Below are positions 7,287 through 14,187 of a stretch of DNA of 20,146 nucleotides, piece by piece. This DNA comes from Candidatus Thalassarchaeaceae archaeon (GTDB taxonomy: Archaea > Thermoplasmatota > Poseidoniia > Poseidoniales > Thalassarchaeaceae). Position 1 is the first letter of the stretch, and each line of letters begins with the position of its first letter. The stretch is from contig JASLJW010000136.1 in assembly GCA_030747885.1 (NCBI GenBank), positions 1-20,146 of the forward strand, given 5' to 3'. Both the position numbers and the translations under genes were made by a program. Below the pieces are notes generated by a model. It saw nothing but the letters and a program-made list of their open reading frames with translations, made no database searches and was not told the DNA's origin.

Positions 7287-8210
7287 TCATTGAATCGAAC
7301 GATGCAAATGACCGCCGACCAAGCGAGTTGCGATCATTGCAGCGGTGAAAGGTGTCAATGAACCTGCTTGATCTGGCACAGTCTCAACTACATCAGCGCC
7401 TATGACCACACAATCTTTGGAATCAAAAATTTGAGCCAATGCTGATTCTAAATGCCACCACGTTAATCCTCCAGGGACTGGGGTTCCAGTGGATGGAACA
7501 AGATAGCCCTCAAGAGCATCAATATCTACAGTAATCCATATCGGACCCGATAGAGACGTCAACTCTTTCATCACCGAATCCCATGCCTCTTCCCCTCCAC
7601 AAACTGCAAGTATGTCAGATGCTAGATGAGTATGAACCCTAGAATCATTTGAAGAAAATTCTGCTTCCTCACGGGACCAAGCTCGAACTCCAATCTGCAA
7701 AATTGCTCCGATTCCTAAATCCAATGTTCGACGTGCTGCGCAAGCATGACTCCATGGGTCTCCATCCAATTCATCCCGTAAATCTGCATGTGCATCAAAC
7801 TGTACAATTGTAAGATTATTGAGTTCTCCATCCAACATTGGATGGCTACTGAGAGCCTCTATCTCTGCAGGGAGTAATCCATGTTCCCCACCAAGGACCA
7901 CTGGGAATATACTCTCATCAGAAAGCCATTTTGAAAGATATTCAGAAACTGAAGATAATTGCTCCTTCAAAGTACCTGCTTCAGATGTCCAGGGATCAAC
8001 TGTGCGGATTATTGCCCCTGCGGGAATATCCTCTGATAAGCGAGGGTCGTAAAGTTCGACCTGAGCAGAAGCTCGTAAACACGCTTCGGGACCTTGCATC
8101 GTTCCTTGACCATATGACGTAGTTAATTCATAGGGAACTGGTAAGATGACTATGTCTGGATCTAGAGAGTGATCCTCGCTCAAACCGAGGAAGGTAAGCG
8201 GGTCCCCCAT
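7287..8210 (-). CDS. speB: Agmatinase / ureohydrolase
   Basis: A 307-residue binuclear manganese ureohydrolase. All metal ligands are present: His110 in LGGEHG, Asp139, His141 and Asp143 in FDAHADLRD, and Asp229 and Asp231 in ITVDIDALEG. The loop PSTGTPVPGGLTW (239-251) and GADVVETVP (271-279) are also typical of the agmatinase side of the family. It would release urea from agmatine to give putrescine, or from N1-aminopropylagmatine to give spermidine as known in Thermus and Thermococcus. The adjacent S-adenosylmethionine decarboxylase makes the second option attractive. It is first in the five-gene minus-strand run. The ATG at 8210 has a weak GGTG seven bases upstream and is followed by the expected N-terminal sequence. 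Arginase activity is less likely but cannot be excluded. Confidence 0.92.
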   Translation of the reverse strand: MGDPLTFLGLSEDHSLDPDIVILPVPYELTTSYGQGTMQGPEACLRASAQVELYDPRLSEDIPAGAIIRTVDPWTSEAGTLKEQLSSVSEYLSKWLSDESIFPVVLGGEHGLLPAEIEALSSHPMLDGELNNLTIVQFDAHADLRDELDGDPWSHACAARRTLDLGIGAILQIGVRAWSREEAEFSSNDSRVHTHLASDILAVCGGEEAWDSVMKELTSLSGPIWITVDIDALEGYLVPSTGTPVPGGLTWWHLESALAQIFDSKDCVVIGADVVETVPDQAGSLTPFTAAMIATRLVGGHLHRSIQ

Positions 8211-8339
8211 GATTTACACCGGTACAATGACACGAAAGAACATGACGAATTTCAACTGGATGGTCTTTTTCGCCCTCCTGCAAGTAATTCCTTATATACA
8301 GCGGCAGCCAATATATATCATAGCGCGGGGGTATTCTAG
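8211..8339. promoter_or_regulatory. Divergent promoter region (polyamine/peptidase operon and small unknown gene)
   Basis: This 129-bp spacer separates the minus-strand speB operon from the plus-strand gene at 8340. An alternating A/T box at 8311-8318 is centred about 25 bp before the GTG at 8340, the spacing expected for an archaeal TATA box and a leaderless transcript. A second box, CTTATATA at 8291-8298, reads as TATATAAG on the minus strand and could serve the speB operon with a leader of about 60 bases; that leader contains AGGAGGG far from the start codon. No riboswitch-like fold was evident by eye. Confidence 0.5.
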
Positions 8340-8744
8340 GTGGCAGGCATGACATTGAAAACACTCACCGATGCGATTAGAAATCGTGTCGATGAAGAGA
8401 TGGAAGAAACTGTTGCAGAGGGTATTGCAGAACATGCGCTCGGCTTCTTCGGGTTCTCTGATCGCATCATCGATAATGCCCTTGAGCCAACTGATCGGAA
8501 TTTATTCTATCAACTTCAGGACTACGAATTATTGACAACTGAATCTGAAGAAACTACTCTTTGGGATGGAAGAGAATGGCGAATTCATTATTGGAAATTC
8601 AAATCAAAGAGACTCTCTGAAGTAGTACAAAAGAAGGTTGTAGAGGATATCGATCCATATGCTGGCCTATATGATGAAGTCCCAGTAGATATTTGGAGAG
8701 AACAATCTGGATTCGAACATGATGATGATGAACCATTGTTCTAA
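8340..8744 (+). CDS. Small conserved-looking protein of unknown function, possible winged-helix fold
   Basis: I do not recognise this 134-residue protein. It is soluble and acidic, with no signal peptide. Residues 5-48 are predicted helical (an LTDAIRNRVDEEMEETVAEG-like amphipathic stretch), and 49-66 form a second helix (DRNLFYQLQDYELL). Then ETTLWDGREW and RIHYWKFK read like a two-stranded wing, so a winged-helix fold is possible. The acidic tail ends DDDEPLF. Two starts are possible: GTG at 8340, about 25 bp from a strong TATA-like box and thus leaderless, or ATG at 8349, which has AGGTGG five bases upstream. It lies divergent to the speB operon and 56 bp before the exported protein gene. 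A regulator of the neighbouring operon is one idea, but nothing in the sequence proves DNA binding. Confidence 0.75.
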   Translation: MAGMTLKTLTDAIRNRVDEEMEETVAEGIAEHALGFFGFSDRIIDNALEPTDRNLFYQLQDYELLTTESEETTLWDGREWRIHYWKFKSKRLSEVVQKKVVEDIDPYAGLYDEVPVDIWREQSGFEHDDDEPLF

Positions 8745-8800
8745 TTCTATACACTCAATTTCCCAATGGATTGAATACGTATCGGAACAGAGTGTGTACT

Positions 8801-11800
8801 ATGCTCAGGCGTAACGCGTTCATCATCGCGGCTATGTTGCTGTTTATGGTCCCACATTCTACGATTTCAGGAGAATCATCTCAAGAAGTGGATTGTGAAA
8901 TTATAGTAGACTGGAGTAATGGAACTATTAGTGAGCACGCATATCTAATCGATAACTGGTCAATATTGAATGATTCCGGGGCTGATGTCCAATGGTTACA
9001 TCTCAATAAATCAAATGAGATTCTCGGAAATGGATCAATAACTCCTGAATTGCTTGAAAATCAATCAAATGCAAGATTCACTCTCCCAACTGACATTAAT
9101 CTTGGAGATTCTATTTCAATAAATGTAAATGGAGCTGGGTCGGAAATATATTGCTCAAGGGACATCGATATCACTTACTGGAATCAACCAATAAATGACC
9201 ATGAGATTACTAGAACCACAACTTGGATGATTGATCAAACTGGAAGTGATGGAGATCAATATGATCTAGAGTTCACGGGTAGAGGTTGGCAACTTAGAGA
9301 CGGCGAGAATCTTGAATCAAATGAACTTGGATCTGGAAACCTGTCTATACTGACCGATGATGGAGAAACTCAAATCCATACAGATATTATTCTTGATAGA
9401 GTTTGGTTAAACGAATCAATGACGGGAATTGAATTTAATCAACAGCAATTTGAGATGTTTGGAAATGGTTCGATGATGTTCATAATATCGGATGAAGTCG
9501 GAACCGATACCATTGCAAATATCAACATAACAAACTCATACATTACTCGATCAATTGCAAACGGAGTGCCATCAGAACAAGTTCGACTTGAAGGGTCAGG
9601 GAACTTAATGTCTAATGGAACAAATGATGATGAGTCTATTGAATTAGATGGCGATGTTTCGGTATTCTTATACGAATTACACACTGAAGATGGCCAGGTT
9701 TTACTCTCAAACTATCATCTAGAGGCTTTTGCAGAAATGGTACTCATTGATGGTAACGATCGCTTTACTCTCGACCTAGAGGAGTTCATTATCAGCGAAA
9801 GATGGGATGATGGAACACAAACAAATCAATTGAGTAGACTAAAGGGAGATGGCACATTTGATTTTGCAGAATCTGAAGATGGTGCAACTATTGTGGTAAA
9901 TGGTACAGTTCCTGTTTTCTGGCTAGAATCTCAAGATGGAATGACCATTGTAAATACAATTCGGATGGATGGCGACATTAGTGGAGATGTAACTGGAGAA
10001 ATTGGACTTGTTGTTGAGATTGTAGAATCTGGCCAACAACAAAATTCAACAGGGCAATCATTCGATGTGAATGTGATTCGTAATGAAAACTGGTTAAACA
10101 TCTCTCAAATAACAGGTATTGGATCAAACCTAGATATTGAAGCACAACATAATCTCACCATTGAGTATCAAGTTCCAGAAGAACATTGGAAGAATAGAAC
10201 AATTCGATACAAGTATGTAGAAGATGACGGGCAAATCAATAATGAATATCCTGAACGTAGCCCTATTGTTCTTGACGCTCCAGAACCATCAAACGAATCA
10301 TTACTCGGAAGTGTAAACCTCAGTAGAGAATTGGGATATGCGCCTGCTTCAATGATGATTGGAGATACTGTGATGTTAGATCATGGAGATACATTGACAC
10401 TAGAAGTAGTAGCAACAGATATTGGTTCAATTACCCGAGATGGACATGAAATGAATGTCATTCATTGGAATGGTACGTACCTCGAAGGAGGACAAGCCAG
10501 TGGAAAAGTCATCAATGAAGGTGTACTTGCTGGATTAATAGCACAAGTTTCTAGATCAGTTGAATTAGACCTTGAGGATCAAAATGGTACTCTACAATTT
10601 GTCGAAATTCAATCTCTAGAACGAGTAATCTCACCTTCTATAGTTACAGAATCAGAAAATACCCCCCCAACATTCGTGGAGTTGAGAATCCGAGAAGGGA
10701 CACTCACTACGGAAGGAGGAGAGGCGCATATCGAAGTCGTTGTTGATGATGTAGACTGGAATATGGAATCAGTAAATGTTGATTTGAGTATAATAGGAAT
10801 GGGAATTGTTTCTTTCAATGATGTAGGTGTAAATGGTGATTTAACGGTCCATGATGATGTATGGACCTCAAAGGTGACTCACCCGGGAACTAGCCATGGA
10901 TCTCAAAATGTAAATATCTCAATATCAGATGGGTGGTCAGTCACAGAAGTTTCTACTGAGTTTATTCTCTCAAACTTGGCACCTAGAATGACTTCACTTG
11001 AACTAACTCCAATGATTGTAACCAGAGGTGATTCCGTTGATGTAACTACCACGGTAATCGATGCTCACGGAGTCTCAACTGTGATGGTTGACTTGACCGG
11101 ATCTGGTGGGCAACGTCATGCACTCTCTCAGGGGATTGGAGATGACTGGACTGGTTCATTTATTGTCCCTGATGGTTTTTCTCCTGGGCCTCAACTTATT
11201 GCTCTTGAAATGACTGATAACGAAGGATCCATGCGCATTACATCGTTAATTTGGCAACCAGATGGGACAACCATAGAAAGCAATAGATTGACAATATTAA
11301 ATGACGGTCCTGTTTTATCCAATCTAACTCTATTGCGTGAAGGTTCGACCGTAAACAAATTGATTGTTCCAGAGCTTGGTGAACCAGAAATTGGTCATGT
11401 AATTACTATTCAGGCATACGACCCTGATGGGATTTCAGTTGTTCAAATTCGACTAGGTGTACTTGCACCAATAGGACAAGCAGATGATTGGGTGCCAATG
11501 GTTGATGATGGAAGTGGAGGAGACGAAACTGCTGGTGATGGGATATACAGTCTAACTGTAATGACGCGACCCACAATGCCAACAGGGTCTACAGGAGTAG
11601 AAATCCGAGGAATCGATGTTTATCTTGAATCAACACCCAGTGATGATAGAGGTTTCACCGTCACCCTTACCGATGAATCATCAGAAGTGATAGGTGCTGG
11701 TACAGACCCAACAACTCTAATCTTGGTCATTGTTGGTATTTTTCTCTCTTTGGCAATTTTTGGTGGAATCCTAGTTCTTCGAAATGCTAATTTTGATGAA

Positions 11801-11809
11801 GAATTATGA
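8801..11809 (+). CDS. Large exported beta-rich protein with C-terminal membrane anchor
   Basis: A 1002-residue surface protein of unknown function. The ATG at 8801 gives a clean signal peptide (MLRRN, then a hydrophobic stretch to about residue 23); the open frame extends to a TTG at 8771, but that would put a polar segment in front of the signal. The body is a long run of beta strands rich in Asn, Ser, Thr, Asp and Gly with many N-glycosylation sequons. Several Ig-like or cadherin-like modules occur in the last third, including one with DDGSGGDETAGDGIYS, a pattern common in bacterial and archaeal Ig-like surface domains. A transmembrane helix near residues 971-993 and a short tail ending ANFDEEL anchor it. 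No protease or glycosidase motif was seen. An S-layer-like, adhesion or substrate-capture role is a guess from architecture. Confidence 0.88.
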   Translation: MLRRNAFIIAAMLLFMVPHSTISGESSQEVDCEIIVDWSNGTISEHAYLIDNWSILNDSGADVQWLHLNKSNEILGNGSITPELLENQSNARFTLPTDINLGDSISINVNGAGSEIYCSRDIDITYWNQPINDHEITRTTTWMIDQTGSDGDQYDLEFTGRGWQLRDGENLESNELGSGNLSILTDDGETQIHTDIILDRVWLNESMTGIEFNQQQFEMFGNGSMMFIISDEVGTDTIANINITNSYITRSIANGVPSEQVRLEGSGNLMSNGTNDDESIELDGDVSVFLYELHTEDGQVLLSNYHLEAFAEMVLIDGNDRFTLDLEEFIISERWDDGTQTNQLSRLKGDGTFDFAESEDGATIVVNGTVPVFWLESQDGMTIVNTIRMDGDISGDVTGEIGLVVEIVESGQQQNSTGQSFDVNVIRNENWLNISQITGIGSNLDIEAQHNLTIEYQVPEEHWKNRTIRYKYVEDDGQINNEYPERSPIVLDAPEPSNESLLGSVNLSRELGYAPASMMIGDTVMLDHGDTLTLEVVATDIGSITRDGHEMNVIHWNGTYLEGGQASGKVINEGVLAGLIAQVSRSVELDLEDQNGTLQFVEIQSLERVISPSIVTESENTPPTFVELRIREGTLTTEGGEAHIEVVVDDVDWNMESVNVDLSIIGMGIVSFNDVGVNGDLTVHDDVWTSKVTHPGTSHGSQNVNISISDGWSVTEVSTEFILSNLAPRMTSLELTPMIVTRGDSVDVTTTVIDAHGVSTVMVDLTGSGGQRHALSQGIGDDWTGSFIVPDGFSPGPQLIALEMTDNEGSMRITSLIWQPDGTTIESNRLTILNDGPVLSNLTLLREGSTVNKLIVPELGEPEIGHVITIQAYDPDGISVVQIRLGVLAPIGQADDWVPMVDDGSGGDETAGDGIYSLTVMTRPTMPTGSTGVEIRGIDVYLESTPSDDRGFTVTLTDESSEVIGAGTDPTTLILVIVGIFLSLAIFGGILVLRNANFDEEL

Positions 11810-11843
11810 AAAATAATGCAATAATCGGTTGTCTGGAAGCCGA

Positions 11844-11918
11844 TGGTGCGAGCGCCGGGATTTGAACCCGGGTTCCCACGTTGGCAACGTGGGGTGATAA
11901 CCACTACACTACGCTCGC
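11844..11918 (-). tRNA. tRNA-Gly (anticodon GCC)
   Basis: On the minus strand a full cloverleaf can be drawn: acceptor GCGAGCG pairs with CGCTCGC, the anticodon stem CCACG/CGTGG encloses TTGCCAA with anticodon GCC, and the T arm CCGGG/CCCGG encloses TTCAAAT. The D stem is short, with GTG/CAC pairing. The discriminator is A (11847) and the CCA end is encoded (TGG at 11844-11846 on the plus strand). It converges on the large exported protein gene. A T-run on the minus strand, about 30 bases past its end (11809-11813), could end transcription. Confidence 0.97.
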
Positions 11919-11972
11919 AGCGTCTCAGCGAGATGGAAGGGCTTCTTCTATCCATCGGTCAAAAAATTTTCA

Positions 11973-12332
11973 TTAAACAAGAGACTCAAGACGCCTCTGA
12001 ATTTCATCTCGAGTTTTGCGATAGACTTCTACAGGCTGTCCAACTGGATCTTCAAGTTCCCAATCTTGATCTATTCTCATAGTTGGACAAGAAACACCAC
12101 AGCCCATTGAAATCACCAAATCGAAATCCTGTGCAGAAAAACCATCGACACTTTTTGGGATTTGTTTACTTATGTCAATCCCAATCTCCTCACATGCAAT
12201 TATTGCATTGAAATTAACCGAAAGAGCAGGATGAGTTCCTGCAGAAGAGACGGTGTGCCCTAGACTTCTAGCAATTCCTTCTGCCATTTGGCTTCGACAT
12301 GAATTGCCCACACAAACAAAAAGTATGTTCAT
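11973..12332 (-). CDS. ArsC-type arsenate reductase / low-molecular-weight tyrosine phosphatase family
   Basis: A 119-residue protein of the LMW-phosphatase fold. The P-loop CVGNSCR (Cys7 to Arg13, CX5R) comes directly after MNILFV. The region ISMGCGVSCPTM carries Cys78 and Cys82, equivalents of the two extra redox cysteines of arsenate reductases. The acid residue is in LEDPVGQP (Asp95), and RKTRDEI ends the domain. The three-cysteine pattern argues for an arsenate reductase coupled to thioredoxin or another thiol, rather than a tyrosine phosphatase. Longer starts exist, but the ATG at 12332 begins exactly at the family N-terminus and has a TATA-like box about 26 bp upstream, fitting a leaderless message. 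It stands alone, divergent from the Mrp-like ATPase, with no arsenite pump or ArsR in the window. Confidence 0.88.
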   Translation of the reverse strand: MNILFVCVGNSCRSQMAEGIARSLGHTVSSAGTHPALSVNFNAIIACEEIGIDISKQIPKSVDGFSAQDFDLVISMGCGVSCPTMRIDQDWELEDPVGQPVEVYRKTRDEIQRRLESLV

Positions 12333-12352
12333 GATGTGGGATAACATCCACC

Positions 12353-12364
12353 TACTATTAATTG
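12353..12364 (-). promoter_or_regulatory. TATA-like box for the arsC-like gene
   Basis: On the minus strand AATTAATAGT (12354-12363) is centred about 26 bp before the ATG at 12332. This is the archaeal TATA-to-start distance of a leaderless transcript and supports the short start chosen for that gene. The box was called by eye, with no scoring. Confidence 0.4.
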
Positions 12365-12429
12365 ATTCAATACATACTATGAAACAACCCATCATTCACA
12401 TTGAAGTATAACCAAACTTTGGAACAATT

Positions 12430-13461
12430 ATGGCGGGCTCTCCAGTGTCTACTCATTCCCCCGGGGGTGATGAAAAGAAGGAGCCTGAAACAAATAATGA
12501 ACAGAAGGCTCAGATGGAACAGGCATACCAACAAATGCGTAGAAAAATGCGCATGACCAGACTTGCTGAAGATGTTCGTCACAAAATCATGGTATTATCT
12601 GGAAAGGGGGGTGTGGGCAAATCTACTGTTGCAACTGGACTTGCACTATCACTTGCTAGAATGGGACAAAAGGTTGGATTATTGGATATTGATATTACGG
12701 GGCCAAACTTGCCAAAAATGCTAGGCTTAGAAGGTACTCAACTCCATGTAGAAGAAGGGCAAATTCATCCTGCGATTGGACCTCATGGAGTCAAAGTAAT
12801 CTCAATGGCTTTCTTGATTGAAGATCCAGACAAACCTGTAATCTGGCGTGGACCAATCAAACTAGGAGCGATTCAACAATTCATCGGAGATGTTGCATGG
12901 GGGGAACTAGATCATTTGATTATTGATTTTCCACCGGGAACTAGTGATGAGCCGTTAACTGTTTCACAATCTATTCCAAACATGGATGGAGTAGTAATTG
13001 TTACAACTCCACAAGAAGTTGCATTACTTGATTCAAGGAAGAGCATTAATTTCGCTAAGACGATGAATCTTCCAGTACTTGGAGTAGTTGAAAATATGAG
13101 GGGATATTCTGTACACGGTTCAGCTGCTAATTCTGATGGTACTCCAATCTCAAATGCAACAATTGAGATTTCCGGACCTTCAGGACAAAAAATCTCAGCA
13201 GAAACAAATGACGAAGGTGATTGGGATGTCCTCCTAGATTTATTCAAAAGTGGAGGGGGGGAAGAATCAGCTAAAGAGATGGATGTGCCATTCCTTGGCT
13301 CACTTCCCTTCGATCCAGGCATAGTTAGAGGCGGGGATGATGGTGTTCATCGAATCGTTTCAGAGCCTGATGGGGCTACAGCAGATGCATTCGAGTTAAT
13401 TGTTACAAGATTGATTGAAGAATTAGATTCAGCCGACGATGATGGTGTAACGATAATCTAA
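12430..13461 (+). CDS. Mrp/NBP35-like P-loop ATPase, cysteine-less, with an insertion at the Fe-S site
   Basis: A 343-residue member of the Mrp/NBP35/ApbC family of Fe-S cluster carriers. Residues 1-45 are a polar Gln/Lys/Met-rich tail. The ATPase domain follows: deviant Walker A GKGGVGKST (58-66), LLDIDITGPNLPKMLGL (84-100), VIWRGPIKLGAIQQF (137-151), DFPPGTSDEPLT (166-177), TTPQEVALLD (192-201) and VENMRGY (220-226), then GGGEESAKEMDVPFLGSLPFDP (from 275). Normally ENMSGF is followed at once by a CxxC that holds a bridging Fe-S cluster. Here no cysteine occurs anywhere in the protein, and residues about 227-268 form an insertion reading DGTPISNATIEISGPSGQK and then NDEGDWDV, like a small regulatory beta-sandwich. 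The ATPase is intact, so it is probably active, but cluster binding by the family mechanism seems impossible. It lies divergent from the arsC-like gene and 59 bp before the FKBP gene. Confidence 0.92.
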   Translation: MAGSPVSTHSPGGDEKKEPETNNEQKAQMEQAYQQMRRKMRMTRLAEDVRHKIMVLSGKGGVGKSTVATGLALSLARMGQKVGLLDIDITGPNLPKMLGLEGTQLHVEEGQIHPAIGPHGVKVISMAFLIEDPDKPVIWRGPIKLGAIQQFIGDVAWGELDHLIIDFPPGTSDEPLTVSQSIPNMDGVVIVTTPQEVALLDSRKSINFAKTMNLPVLGVVENMRGYSVHGSAANSDGTPISNATIEISGPSGQKISAETNDEGDWDVLLDLFKSGGGEESAKEMDVPFLGSLPFDPGIVRGGDDGVHRIVSEPDGATADAFELIVTRLIEELDSADDDGVTII

Positions 13462-13489
13462 GCATTAGAGAATGATTTCCACCCTTCCG

Positions 13490-13500
13490 ATTCAATAAGG
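13490..13500 (+). promoter_or_regulatory. TATA-like box for the FKBP gene
   Basis: TTCAATAAGG at 13491-13500 is centred about 25 bp before the ATG at 13521 in the short spacer after the ATPase gene. It suggests that the FKBP gene has its own promoter and a leaderless transcript. Called by eye only. Confidence 0.35.
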
Positions 13501-13520
13501 AAGAATGTTCGCGGCAGGAC

Positions 13521-14057
13521 ATGAGCGTAATTGAGAACGATGCAGTAGCTACAGTCCACTACACTGGAACATTGCCCGATGGTGAAGAATTCGATAGTAG
13601 TAGAGGTGGTGAACCAATGACATTCCTTGTTGGCCACCGTAACATGATTCCTGGATTCGAAGAGGAATTAATGGGAGCAGCAGTCGGAGATACTGTAGAA
13701 TTCACTTTACCTCCTGAACGAGCATATGGAGAACGAGATGATGATGCAATTCAACAAGTATCGAGAGATCAATTCCCTGAAGGTATGGAAATAAAGCCTG
13801 GAATGATGATGGCAGCTCAAACTGATCAGGGGCCCATTCCGTTCACTATTTCAGAGATTAATGATGATGAAATTACCATCGACTTCAATCACCAGATGGC
13901 AGGAAAAACGCTGACATTTAATGTAGAAATCATCGAAATTAGAGAGGCAACACCAGATGAAATCGCTCACGGGCATGTACATGGCCCCGGTGGACATCAT
14001 CATCATCCTACCGAAGAGAAAAAGGATGACTGTGGCGATGGTTGCGGTTGCCACTAA
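13521..14057 (+). CDS. slyD: SlyD-like FKBP-type peptidyl-prolyl cis-trans isomerase
   Basis: A 178-residue cytosolic folding helper that isomerises prolyl bonds. The FKBP domain is split in the SlyD manner. The first half runs over 1-70: VHYTGTLPDGEEFDSS, then FLVGHRNMIPGFEEELMG, then GDTVEFTLPPERAYGERD. The insert-in-flap chaperone domain covers about 71-123, and the domain closes with HQMAGKTLTFNVEIIEIREA. The tail (150-178) is a metal-binding segment, with alternating His and Gly, a run of four His, and CGDGCGCH at the very end, as in SlyD proteins that bind nickel. The ATG at 13521 begins at the normal family N-terminus. Its position 59 bp after the Mrp-like ATPase does not prove cotranscription, as a TATA-like box precedes it. 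It adds a further folding factor to a window already rich in chaperones. Confidence 0.94.
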   Translation: MSVIENDAVATVHYTGTLPDGEEFDSSRGGEPMTFLVGHRNMIPGFEEELMGAAVGDTVEFTLPPERAYGERDDDAIQQVSRDQFPEGMEIKPGMMMAAQTDQGPIPFTISEINDDEITIDFNHQMAGKTLTFNVEIIEIREATPDEIAHGHVHGPGGHHHHPTEEKKDDCGDGCGCH

Positions 14058-14077
14058 CATCTCCTAACTAAGGTAGG

Positions 14078-14159
14078 TGCAGGGAGCAGGATTCGAACCT
14101 GCGAAGCATTCTGCAGCGGATCTTGAGCCCGCCCCCTTTGACCACTCGGGTACCCCTGC
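14078..14159 (-). tRNA. tRNA-Leu (anticodon CAA)
   Basis: A class II tRNA on the minus strand. Acceptor GCAGGGG pairs with TCCCTGC (one G-T pair), and the anticodon stem GCGGG/TCCGC encloses CTCAAGA with anticodon CAA. A long variable arm has a GCA/TGC stem with a GAA loop, and the T arm GCAGG/CCTGC encloses TTCGAAT. The discriminator is A at 14078. CCA is not encoded (the next bases are CCT), unlike the tRNA-Gly in this window. It lies 28 bp downstream of the giant surface protein gene on the same strand. Confidence 0.96.
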
Positions 14160-14187
14160 AGCAGCCTCCCGACAAGGAAGGTGGTGT

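Noticed and set aside
8128..8364. Minus-strand open frame covering the spacer upstream of speB
   Set aside because: It overlaps the start of speB in another frame and consists of Pro/Arg/Tyr-rich shadow sequence; the region is better explained as promoters.
8771..8800. TTG-initiated N-terminal extension of the 1002-residue exported protein
   Set aside because: It would add ten polar residues before an otherwise well-formed signal peptide that starts at the ATG at 8801.
11824..11844. Imperfect hairpin (ATCGG ... CCGAT) between the exported protein gene and tRNA-Gly, considered as a terminator
   Set aside because: Only five clean pairs with an 11-base loop, no T-run after it, and it overlaps the tRNA end; archaeal terminators are usually T-rich rather than hairpins.
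11843..12082. Plus-strand open frame crossing the tRNA-Gly gene and the end of the arsC-like gene
   Set aside because: It translates the complement of the tRNA and of a well-supported coding sequence; it has no recognisable domain.
12333..12395. Longer N-terminus of the arsC-like protein
   Set aside because: The family begins at MNILFVC, and a TATA-like box inside the supposed extension points to the ATG at 12332.
11973..14057. A possible arsenic-resistance or Fe-S assembly island (ArsC-like, Mrp-like, SlyD-like)
   Set aside because: The genes are on different strands with separate promoter-like boxes, no ArsR, ArsB, Acr3 or Suf gene is present, and the ATPase has no cysteines, so a joint function is not supported.
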